In this document: positions 19,401 through 27,200 of the stretch, piece by piece
Layout: every line of letters starts with the position of its first letter
Position numbering within the stretch: position 1 is the stretch's first letter
Source: Acidobacteriota bacterium
GTDB taxonomy: Bacteria; Acidobacteriota; Thermoanaerobaculia; Gp7-AA8
Assembly (NCBI GenBank): GCA_021325515.1
Contig: JAJPHC010000045.1
Location: forward strand, 62,001 to 126,000
Reading direction: 5' to 3'
Length of the DNA: 64,000 bases
Translations under genes and position numbers: made by a program
Notes under the pieces: model-generated
Told to the model about the DNA's origin: nothing
What the model saw: only the letters and a program-made list of their open reading frames with translations
Database searches by the model: none

Positions 19401-20348
19401 GATTGCGGGAGCTCCTACACGGCGACGCTGACGGGAGGGACGACCTACTACTTCGAAGTCCTGAACTACTACTACAACGACTTCGGACGTTTCTATCTGA
19501 CGTTCGCGCCGCAGACTACGGGCATCAATGGCGCGACTCTCGAGGTGGGACCTGCCACCGGCTCCGCATCGGGAGGCCAGACGGTCATCATCAATGGCTA
19601 CAACTTCCAGAACGGCGCGACGGTTTCCTTCGGTGGTTCCGCGGCGACGAATGTCTCCGTGGTCAGCGCCAACATCCTGAGCTGCACGAGCCCGGCGCAC
19701 GCGGCCGGCACGGTCGACGTGGCCGTCACGAGTAACGGTACGACGTCGACTCTGCAGGGAGGCTACACATTCCTTGCAGCTCCGCCATCGCCGCCGTCGA
19801 ATGTTCTTGCGACCGCGACGACCACGACGTCCGTGCATGTGTCATGGACTGCGCCGGGCGGCGCGACCTCGTATCAGATCTATCGCGGCGCTGCACTCGC
19901 AGGCACTGTGAGCTCGAGCGCGTCGGGAACGATCTCCTTCGATGACACGAATGCGTCGCCGGGCGTCTCGTATCTCTACACGGTTCGCGCGCTGGCGAAC
20001 GGTGTGTCCTCAGCCGACAGCAGCCCGGATCTCGCCACCACGGTGATCTTCACCGATGATCCACTCGTCGCGCTCTCGACGAAGATCAGCGCGGCGCATC
20101 TCGTCCAGTTGCGGACCGCGATCAACGCCGTGCGAACGCTCGCAGGCCTCGGCGCTGCGACCGTCACCGACACGCCGGCCGCCGGATTGCCGGTGAAGGC
20201 GTTGCACGTCACGGAACTGCGAACCGCGCTCGATCTGGCGCGAGCGAGGCTGAACCTCTCCGCCTTGAGTTATGCGCGCACGCTCGCGCCGACGGTCTCG
20301 CGTGTGTATGCGGCGGATTTCACCGAGCTGCGGAATGGAGTGAAGTGA
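16491..20348 (+). CDS. Large secreted BNR/Asp-box propeller protein with PKD, TIG, FN3 and C-terminal three-ELR module
   Basis: A 1285-residue exported protein. The ATG at 16491 (GGAGGG upstream) gives a proper signal peptide (MSERIAVFVFASCLAVSLSA). Residues ~75-765 are sortilin/BNR-like propeller repeats with repeated Asp-box motifs such as TTDSGATWT, SVDGGATWS and STNGGVSWT. Then follow a PKD domain (~770-860), a pre-peptidase-C-terminal-like beta domain (~868-1010), an IPT/TIG domain (~1013-1098), an FN3 domain (~1100-1185), and a C-terminal module (~1188-1285) with three spaced H/D-x2-[QE]LR motifs. That C-terminal module recurs at the end of the giant protein at 24.3-32.0 kb. A role in carbohydrate or surface binding is likely, but no catalytic residues can be assigned. 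Confidence 0.88.
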   Translation: MSERIAVFVFASCLAVSLSAGADDHRPPERPDTEDGCLDGRKADYILRHGINGIIDHDALLEATRAFQAQRKSELVSRPIAGDSIGGTLWTSIGPANGGGRMTAIATHPTTAGTLIAGAAGGGAWKTTDSGATWTVLTDSIPNLAVGAVAYAPSDTNQIYLGTGENAYSGDVITGIGLLYSANGGSAWTLPSSVIATRFFRISVHPANPNEVVAATDAGLLRSTTGQNGFGTTRIQRASSGTAAYGDITDLVRDPGNANTMYAATYDEGYWCARYSCFDPYNWSSPKVMKSVDGGATWSESSTGLPVSTATLLVDRMSIAIAPSNTSTLYCAFSTYDANTGATISHMYKSSNAGGPWSELSALSGHASASIRSYLSNQGSYDNAIIVSPSDANVVIAGGVYYVKTTDGGATFNSIPASGGMHVDCHDIRYDSGGTLYFANDGGFYSSSDNGANVTSRNANLVTRQFYTLAADAANRNRMFGGQQDNGTSRRTDAGGTNWDSAYGGDGFGCQINADVPAQVMMSWQNGNIVRTQFGGAAANSVIATYRTPPWSDSSPFSTKIYADSNAPGTLYTVTHRLWRTTTFGDGWLPLPTTTTDGSTWGNSGISSAAIAPGNSNVIMAAKYDQLFLSTNGGVSWTLARSGLPLFRNINAIAIDPSDPSIAYVALAGLTSPSVYYTTSSGLSWTARGSGLPAFSAQVIKVDPTDSQTLYCGTDVGVYRSTNQGATWSAYGTGIPAVSVYDMQILADGTKLRAATHGRGVWEMTVTSPVNNAPAVTASSSPAAVSGVVNVATGASVTFSGTFSDADGDAMSAKWIFPDDLSSMNVISGGSVSHTFARAGRYPVTLKVTDSKGGAGAAEIDVYVADPADTCSTPVTIPPAGPFPYTVSGSTENSTSQLSDAVTSCYPFTNQTSLWYSFTPQSTATYLISLCGSQASIVLIEYTGGTCPAAGNVAGCFTVRSPATHDANNVDCGSSYTATLTGGTTYYFEVLNYYYNDFGRFYLTFAPQTTGINGATLEVGPATGSASGGQTVIINGYNFQNGATVSFGGSAATNVSVVSANILSCTSPAHAAGTVDVAVTSNGTTSTLQGGYTFLAAPPSPPSNVLATATTTTSVHVSWTAPGGATSYQIYRGAALAGTVSSSASGTISFDDTNASPGVSYLYTVRALANGVSSADSSPDLATTVIFTDDPLVALSTKISAAHLVQLRTAINAVRTLAGLGAATVTDTPAAGLPVKALHVTELRTALDLARARLNLSALSYARTLAPTVSRVYAADFTELRNGVK

Positions 20349-20355
20349 GTGCGAC

Positions 20356-21120
20356 TCAACTGATTGCCTTGCGGCGAAACTGACGGAGGCCCAGCGCGAG
20401 GAAGGCGACATCGAAGAGCAGCAGCGCGCCGATGATGGCGAAGCCGGCGAGGTGCGGATAGGTCGGCAGCAGCGCGGAGCGCAATCCTTCGCTCGCATAG
20501 ACCATCGGGTTGATCAGCACCACGCGGCGCAGGATCGGAAACTTCGCCAGCGCTGCCCACGGGTAGTAGGTGCAGCCGAAGAAGATCATCGGCGCCATCA
20601 CCATGCTGAACATCAGGCCGACATGCTGCTGGCTGATGCTGCATCCGAGGACGAGTCCCAGCGTCGCGGAGAGAGCGGAGACGAGCAGCACGATTCCCAT
20701 GAAGCGCATCACGTGCACATCGTGGAATGCGACGCCGCCCATCAGAAGCCATCCGGCAGGGATGACCACCATTCCGGCGATGAATGCCTGCACCATTCCG
20801 GCGACGACTTTCTCGATGGCCAGCCACTCGATCCGGATCGGTGCGAGCAGGCGATCCTCGATTTCCTTCGTGTACTGAAACTCGGTGATGAGCGGCATCG
20901 TCACGGCCCACGTTCCCGACATCACCATCGCCAGCGCGATCACGCCCGGCAGGAGCAGCGCTTTGTACTGGCTGCTCATCAGGCCGCTCGTCGTCATCAC
21001 GCGGCCGAAGACGAAGACGAAGAGCATCGGCTGCAGTGTCTGAAAGAGGAGTGTCACCGCATTGCGGCGCGCGACGTGCGCATCGCGCGCGAGCATGGCC
21101 AGAAACGTCTGCAGGTTCAT
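20356..21120 (-). CDS. ABC-2 type transporter permease
   Basis: A 254-residue integral membrane protein with six predicted helices and the ABC-2 permease signature region (LLPGVIALAMVMSG, EFQYTKEIEDRLLAPI). Such permeases work with a single ATPase to export drugs, polysaccharide precursors or similar molecules. The start overlaps the stop of the upstream ATPase gene by 4 nt, so the pair forms one transcription unit. The ATPase partner carries an amber codon near its start, which may make this exporter inactive. Confidence 0.9.
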   Translation of the reverse strand: MNLQTFLAMLARDAHVARRNAVTLLFQTLQPMLFVFVFGRVMTTSGLMSSQYKALLLPGVIALAMVMSGTWAVTMPLITEFQYTKEIEDRLLAPIRIEWLAIEKVVAGMVQAFIAGMVVIPAGWLLMGGVAFHDVHVMRFMGIVLLVSALSATLGLVLGCSISQQHVGLMFSMVMAPMIFFGCTYYPWAALAKFPILRRVVLINPMVYASEGLRSALLPTYPHLAGFAIIGALLLFDVAFLALGLRQFRRKAIS

Positions 21121-21980
21121 TCTCTGAGGCTCCGTCCGGTGTGATGGAGAAACAGATTCTCGAGACTCGGCTCGGCGATGTGGAGATCGCGGAGCGTGGA
21201 GCCGGAAGAGATCACCGCGGCAACGATTTCAGGAACGAGAGTGCCGCCGCGGTCCGCGTAAACGTCGATGTGCGCGGAGTTGGCGCTCCGCACCTCCGAG
21301 ACGCCGGGCAGCGCGCGCAGCGCACCGATCAGCGTGTCCGATGGCTCGGTCAGAAGCAGGCGGACCACGAAGCCGCCGGGAATCGAGCGCTTGAGCTCCG
21401 CGGGAGTTCCAACCGCGATCAGCCGGCCGTGATCGACGATCGCGACTCGATCACAGAGGCCGTCTGCCTCCTCCATGTTGTGCGTCGTCAGGAGAATCGT
21501 TTTTCCGCGGCTGTTGTACTGGCGGATCATCTCGGTCAGCAGGAGCCGCGTCTGCGGATCGAGCCCGGCACTCGGCTCGTCGAGGAAGAGCACTTCGGGA
21601 TCGTGCATCATCGCGCGAGCGATCGAGAGGCGCTGCAGCATGCCGCCGGAGAACCCCATCACGCGGTCATTCGCCCGTTCCGTGAGCTTGAACTGCTCGA
21701 GCAGTGCATCGGCGCGCGCTCTCCGCTCGGCGGAGGCGAGACCGAAGTACGCGCCGTGAAAGGTGAGGATTTCGCGCGCGGTCAGCATGAAATCGAGATT
21801 CGGCCGCTGCGGCACGACGCCGATGAGGCGCTTCACCGCGACCGGCTCCTGCCAGACGTCGAGATCTCCGATCCACGCGCGTCCGCCGGTGGGACGGACG
21901 CGCGTGGTAAGAACGCCGACCGTCGTTGATTTCCCCGCGCCATTCGGGCCGAGCAGGCCGAAGATCTCGCCCGGTTTCAC
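21117..21980 (-). CDS. ABC transporter ATP-binding protein (5' end interrupted by amber codon)
   Basis: The open part encodes 287 residues from a GTG at 21980. It carries Walker A GPNGAGKST, the Q-loop (VPQRPNLDF), signature FSGGMLQRLS, Walker B EVLFLDEPSAGLD and H-loop TTHNMEEAD, plus the C-terminal domain usual for drug-type exporters. The natural N-terminus lies upstream in the same frame (ATG 22094; MQIGIRTENLVKEF...VVALAGL). It is separated by a single TAG at 21987-21989, so the first strand of the ATPase fold is lost unless the stop is read through or translation restarts at the GTG three codons later. No good Shine-Dalgarno precedes that GTG. It overlaps the permease gene by 4 nt. Confidence 0.85.
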   Translation of the reverse strand: MKPGEIFGLLGPNGAGKSTTVGVLTTRVRPTGGRAWIGDLDVWQEPVAVKRLIGVVPQRPNLDFMLTAREILTFHGAYFGLASAERRARADALLEQFKLTERANDRVMGFSGGMLQRLSIARAMMHDPEVLFLDEPSAGLDPQTRLLLTEMIRQYNSRGKTILLTTHNMEEADGLCDRVAIVDHGRLIAVGTPAELKRSIPGGFVVRLLLTEPSDTLIGALRALPGVSEVRSANSAHIDVYADRGGTLVPEIVAAVISSGSTLRDLHIAEPSLENLFLHHTGRSLRE

Positions 21981-21986
21981 TTCGAG

Positions 21987-22094
21987 CTAGAGGCCGGCGA
22001 GCGCGACCACGGTCGCCTTCGGAGATTCACCCTTGCGGCTGGCGGCGGCGGAGAACTCTTTGACGAGGTTTTCCGTTCGGATTCCGATCTGCAT
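21987..22094 (-). other. Severed 5' end of the ABC ATPase gene, ending in TAG
   Basis: An in-frame 35-codon segment starting at ATG 22094 that reads as the expected beginning of an ABC-2 type ATPase (RTENLVKEFSAAASRKG, then VVALAGL). It stops at TAG 21987-21989 and continues without frameshift into LEVKPGEIFGLLGPNG. One substitution (for example CAG, GAG, AAG or TCG to TAG) explains the break. Confidence 0.75.
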
Positions 22095-22156
22095 GGAGAC
22101 AGCGCATCTTAGCCGCTCGCGGCGGACCTAACAAGAAGCTGCAGCCGGCGCGATGG

Positions 22157-22453
22157 TTACTTCTGCAGCGGTATCTCGCCCCTCAACACCTTCCCGCGCA
22201 ACTCCTCGTCCGCCTCGCGTACTTCGAAGTGACCGGCACCTTTTTCCAGATTGACGTTGAGGCAGTGCGCCCACTCTTCCGGCGTGCGCCGTTGTTCGTC
22301 CGCGATCACCCAGACGTGCTCGCGGATTTCACGATGACGCGCCTCGCATCGCTCGATCGCACCTTGTGCGTACTCGGGATTGGCGCCGGGAGCAGGAGTA
22401 AAACGAGCCTCGAGGATCGATATGTTCATGAACATGATTGCAATGAGAAGCAT
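22157..22453 (-). CDS. Small hypothetical membrane-anchored protein
   Basis: A 98-residue open frame. A hydrophobic N-terminus (MLLIAIMFMNISI) suggests a signal anchor. The rest is charged and helical (REIREHVWVIADEQRRTPEEWAHCLNV), ending in LRGKVLRGEIPLQK. The frame stays hydrophobic without a start upstream of the ATG, so the start may be imperfect. It lies between the ABC ATPase and the secreted metallo-beta-lactamase on the minus strand. I do not recognise a family. The composition is protein-like, but expression is unproven. Confidence 0.45.
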   Translation of the reverse strand: MLLIAIMFMNISILEARFTPAPGANPEYAQGAIERCEARHREIREHVWVIADEQRRTPEEWAHCLNVNLEKGAGHFEVREADEELRGKVLRGEIPLQK

Positions 22454-22573
22454 GACGATGCTGGTGCTGAAGGCCGCGAAGGGAGTCGCGCCAAGTGGAG
22501 ATATCCAGCATACCTCGGATCGATTCTTGCTTGCGAAACGGCAACTCGACCATGTGAAGGATCAGGAGGAATC

Positions 22574-24238
22574 ATGCGGCTCGTTCGATCTCTCGCCGTA
22601 CTGCTGTTCGTCTTCGTATCCACGATCCTCTCCGCGCAACAGCTCGAAATCCACTACATCGATGTCGGCTGGGGCGGTTCCGTCTTCATCAAAGGACCCG
22701 ACGGAACGACGGTGCTGCTCGAAGCAGGCAACACCGGCAAGGGGACGCAGTACGTAGTGCCGTATCTGAAGTCGATCGGCGTGCAGCCGGCGAATGGTCT
22801 CGATTACATGATCGGCGGCCATCAGCACTGCGATCACATCGGCGGTCTCGATGAAGTGATCCAGGCCGGCTATGACGTGCACGTCAAGCAGTACTACAAC
22901 GGCTCGTCGTACTCGTCGTCCTGTGCGACCGGCTGGCAGAGTGCGGCGGCGGGAACGACCGCCGGCGCGCCGGTGGCCATGCCCGTCGGTACCGTGATCC
23001 CGCTCGGCAACGGCGCGAAGATCACCTGCATTGCGCGCGCGGGGCAGATCATCGGCGGCGGCTCCGTCAATGTCACGGACGAAAACGATCTCTCGATCGC
23101 ACTCCTCATCCAGTACGGCGGTTTCGATTACCTCTGGGCCAGTGACCTCGGCGGCGGCAGCGACTCGTGTACGGGACGCTCGACGTCGCAGCTCGATGTC
23201 GAGACGTCGGTCATCAACGCGATCTCGCCCGGCGGTGCGTATCCGCTGATCAGCGCAGGCGGCATCGATCTCCTGCATGTGAATCATCATGGTAGCGAGA
23301 GCAGCACGAACCCGACGTACTTCAACAAGGCGAATCCGGCCGTGGCGATCATCGGCGTCGGCGACGGCGAATCATCAGGATGGGATCTGCCGCGCATCGA
23401 TGTCGTCGAGCATGTGCTGCTTGCGCAGTCGTCATCATGCGTGACGGCGCCGCCGGCGTACGTGCTGCAGACCGAGGAGGGAAATCCGATCGGAAGTCTG
23501 GCCAGCCACGCGGGCTACTGCGTCGGCAACATCAAGGTGACGACGGACGGCGTGAATCTGTTCACCGTCTCTGCCGATGGCGCAGTGCATCAGGGGCCGA
23601 ACGAACTGACAGCGTCCGGCCTTCCGCTCAGCTTCACGATCGACGATGCGCCGCAGAGTCCGGATACGACGCCGCCGTCGGTGTCGGTCACGTCGCCTGC
23701 GAATGGAGCGACGGTGTCGGGCACGGCGACGGTGAGCGCGAGCGCGTCGGACGACCGCGGCGTGACGAAGGTCGAGTTCTATCTCGACGGTGCGCTGCAG
23801 TCGGCCGACACGGCGTTGCCTTATTCGTGGGCCTGGGATACGACCACGCAGGCTAACGGTTCGCTGCACTCGCTGACCGCAAAGGCGTATGACGCGGCCG
23901 GAAACAACACGACGTCGGCCGCCGTGAGCGTGACGGTGAACAACGTCGCGGATACGACGCCGCCCACCGTGCCGCAGAACGTGACCGCGACGGCCGGAAG
24001 GCGGTCGATCAAGGTCGCCTGGAGTGCGTCGACGGATGACACCGGCGTCACAGGCTACGAGGTCTGGCGCGCCACCTCGGCAACAGGAACGTTCTCGCTG
24101 CTCACAACGACGACGAGCACCAGCTATACGAACAGCGGCCTCGCACGAGGCTCGCAGTACTGGTATTACGTCAAGGCCCGCGATGCGGCAGGGAATGTCT
24201 CGGCAGCGTCTGCGACGGTGACGGCGAAGGCCAACTGA
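22574..24238 (+). CDS. Secreted ComEC-type metallo-beta-lactamase with Ig-like and FN3 domains
   Basis: A 554-residue exported protein. The ATG is preceded by AGGAGGAATC. A signal peptide (residues ~1-22, ending ILSAQQ) precedes a metallo-beta-lactamase fold related to the extracellular nuclease domain of ComEC. It has IHYIDVGWGGS at the start, the zinc motif HQHCDH (His83, His85, Asp87, His88), and a later VNHHGS. Residues ~370-460 form a Big_9-type Ig domain (SPANGATVSGTATVSASASD), and ~465-554 form an FN3 domain. A secreted hydrolase, perhaps a nuclease or phosphodiesterase, is the likely role. It is convergent with the giant Ig-repeat gene; a strong hairpin separates them. Confidence 0.87.
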   Translation: MRLVRSLAVLLFVFVSTILSAQQLEIHYIDVGWGGSVFIKGPDGTTVLLEAGNTGKGTQYVVPYLKSIGVQPANGLDYMIGGHQHCDHIGGLDEVIQAGYDVHVKQYYNGSSYSSSCATGWQSAAAGTTAGAPVAMPVGTVIPLGNGAKITCIARAGQIIGGGSVNVTDENDLSIALLIQYGGFDYLWASDLGGGSDSCTGRSTSQLDVETSVINAISPGGAYPLISAGGIDLLHVNHHGSESSTNPTYFNKANPAVAIIGVGDGESSGWDLPRIDVVEHVLLAQSSSCVTAPPAYVLQTEEGNPIGSLASHAGYCVGNIKVTTDGVNLFTVSADGAVHQGPNELTASGLPLSFTIDDAPQSPDTTPPSVSVTSPANGATVSGTATVSASASDDRGVTKVEFYLDGALQSADTALPYSWAWDTTTQANGSLHSLTAKAYDAAGNNTTSAAVSVTVNNVADTTPPTVPQNVTATAGRRSIKVAWSASTDDTGVTGYEVWRATSATGTFSLLTTTTSTSYTNSGLARGSQYWYYVKARDAAGNVSAASATVTAKAN

Positions 24239-24248
24239 GAGGGTGAAA

Positions 24249-24279
24249 GAGGAGTGCGGACGCGACGTCCGCACTCCTC
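24249..24279. terminator. Bidirectional hairpin between convergent genes
   Basis: Perfect 14-bp stem (GAGGAGTGCGGACG paired with its exact complement) around a 3-nt CGA loop. It lies 10 nt after the metallo-beta-lactamase stop and 11 nt from the stop of the giant gene. No T-tract follows on either strand, so it may act as a barrier or factor-assisted terminator rather than a classical intrinsic one. Confidence 0.75.
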
Positions 24280-24290
24280 GCTGCTGGCCG

Positions 24291-27200
24291 TTACCGGATC
24301 AGATCCCGGAGCTCCATCACGTGCTGCGCTTTCACATCCGTCGTTCCCGGCGAGAGCGTCGGGTCGGTATACGACGGTGTCACGGAGATTGCGGTCAGGA
24401 CTCCGCTGAGCGCCGTGCGCAGCTCGGTGATGTGAATGCCTCTGATCTTCGTGCTGGTGGAGAGGGATGAATCGGTGAAGGTGAATGCACCGAGTCCGAC
24501 CGCCGCCCGCGCGAGATTGATCGCCGTGCGGAGTTGCGCGATCTGAGCGGCGCGTACGAGCGGCTGGCAAGTCGTCATCAGCGGGTCTTCGGTGAAGACG
24601 ACCGTCGTTGCCGGGTCGATCGCAGAGAACGGCGAGGTCGTGGAATCCGCCTTCACCGCGCGCACGCGATAGAAGTAGACCGCAGACGCCGTGAGGCCGG
24701 AATCGGAGAATGACGTCGTCGTGCTCGTCCCGCGCAGCGTGAAGTTCACGCCGTCGGTGCCGCGGAAGATCTCGTAATGATCGGCGCTCGTCACCGAGGC
24801 CCACTTCACTGACGCCGTCGTCGTGCTCGCTGCATCGGCGCGAATGTAGGGCGGCGCACCGAACGCTGCGGTCTGCACCGTGACGTTGGACGACTTCGTA
24901 TTCGAGCATCCATAGACGTTCGTCACAGTGACTGTAAGCGTTGTCGTGCCTGCGGCCGTCGGGACGAACGTGATGTACGGCGTGCCGGCGCCTCCGGTGA
25001 TCGTGCCGTTGGTGATCCCCCAACTGAACGTTGCACCTGCACAGGCGGCCTGCACATAAGCATTGGCGGACGCGCCGAGGAACATCGGCGATGTGACGTG
25101 GATCGTGGCATCGGGCTTCGGATTCACGACGACGACCGTCGTGTAGTCCGGAGTCGTGCAGCCATTCAGCGTGGTCGTGACCGCGTAGACACCCGAGGTC
25201 GTCGCAATCGTCGACTGTCCGGTCTCGGACGGGAGGATGACTCCGTTGCGATACCACTGATTGCCTGACGGATTGCTCGACGTCAGCGTGACGCTGCCGC
25301 CTTCACAGAAGACGAGCGGTCCATTGGCGCTGACCGACGGCATCGGCGTGACGTTCACTGTGACCGTCACGGGTGCAGACGCGGCGCTCGTGCAACCGCT
25401 GGAGGTCGCCTTTACGGTGTAGCTGCCCGACTGATAGGCGAGGTAGGTGTTGCCTGTCGCGCCCGAGATCGGATTGCCATTGAGATACCACTGATTGCCG
25501 GTGCCGCTGCTGGAGGTTAGTGTGACGCTGCCACCGTGGCAGAAGGTCGTTGCGCCGCCCGGTGTAATCGTCGGAGTGGCCGGGATGTTGTTGACGACCA
25601 CATTCGTGCTGCCCGCGGCCGAGGTGCAGCCGTTGACTGTGACGGTGACCGAATACGTGCCGGCAAACGCTGTCGTCGCGCTGGCGCGCGTCGGATTCTG
25701 CAGCGTTGACGTAAAGCCGCTCGGACCCGTCCACAAGTAGGTCGCGCCGCTCACTGTCGGTGTGGAAAGCACAATCGTCGCGCCGGTGCAGTACGGTCCG
25801 CCGTTCGATGCGGATGGCGTCGACGGTATCGCGTTGACGACGACGTTTGTGCTGCCGGGCGCGGACGTGCATCCCGCGACGGTCACCGTGACGCTGTAGT
25901 TGCCGGAGTTTGCCGTCGTCGCATTCGCGATCGTCGGATTCTGCTGCGAAGAGGTGTAGCCGTTCGGGCCGGTCCACGCATACGTCGCACCGCTGACGGC
26001 CGGAGTGAAGAGCGAGATCGTTCCACCCGCGCAATAGGGACCGTCATTGGATGCTGACGGTGTCGATTGAGCGGAATTGACGACGACATTCGTCGTGCCT
26101 GCCGCCGATGTGCAGCCGTTCACGGTCACAGTGACGGAGTATGTGCCGCCATTGGCCGTGGTCGAGTTGCTGATCGTCGGATTCTGTAGCGCGGAAGTGA
26201 ACCCGTTGGGCCCTGTCCATGCGTACGTGGCGCCGCTCACCGCCGGAGTGCTCAGTGAGATCGTGGCGCCCGCACAGTAAGGTCCGCCGTTGCTCGCGGC
26301 CGGTGTGGCCGGAACCGGATTCACAACGACATTCGTCGAGCCCGCAGCGGATGTGCAGCCGTTCACTGTGACGGTCACGTTGTACGTCCCTGTGTGTGCC
26401 GTCGTCGCGTTCGTGATCGTCGGATTCTGTTGCGATGACGTGTAACCGTTCGGACCCGTCCACGCATAGGTTGCGCCGGACACCGTGGCGGTCGAGAGCG
26501 AGATCGTAGCGCCCTCACAGTACGGCCCGCTGTTCGACGCAACCGGTGTCGCGGGAATGGCATTGACGACGACATTCGTCGAGCCGGCGGCGGACGTGCA
26601 GCCATTCACCGTCACCGTAACGGAATAGGTGCCGCCATCCGCGGTCGTTGCCGTACTCGTGACCGTTGGATTCTGTTGCGTAGAAGTAAATGCATTCGGC
26701 CCTGTCCACGCATAAGCCGCACCGCTCACGGCCGGTGTGGAGAGCGTGATCTGTGCGCCTTCACAATACGGTCCACCGTTCGATGCGGAAGGCGTCGCCG
26801 GCTTCGCATTGACCACGACATTCGTGCTGCCGGCCGCTGAGGTGCAACCGTTGACGGTCACTGTGACCGAGTACGTTCCCGCATCCGTGAGTGCTGCATT
26901 GTTGGTTACGACAGGATTCTGTTGTGCCGACGTGAAGCCGTTCGGTCCGGTCCATGCGTAGCTCGCGCCACTCACGGTGGGAGTCGACACTTGAACCGCC
27001 ATCCCTTCACAGTACGGTCCGCCGTTGGATGCGGTAGGCGTCGCAGGAATCGGGTTCACGACGACGGTCGTCGAGCCGGCCGCCGAGGTGCAGCCGTTCA
27101 CTGTGACTGTGACGAAGTAAGTTCCCGCGTCCGTCGCCGTCGGATTCTGCTGGGACGACGTAAAGCCGTTCGGTCCCGTCCATGCGTACGTCGCGCCGCT

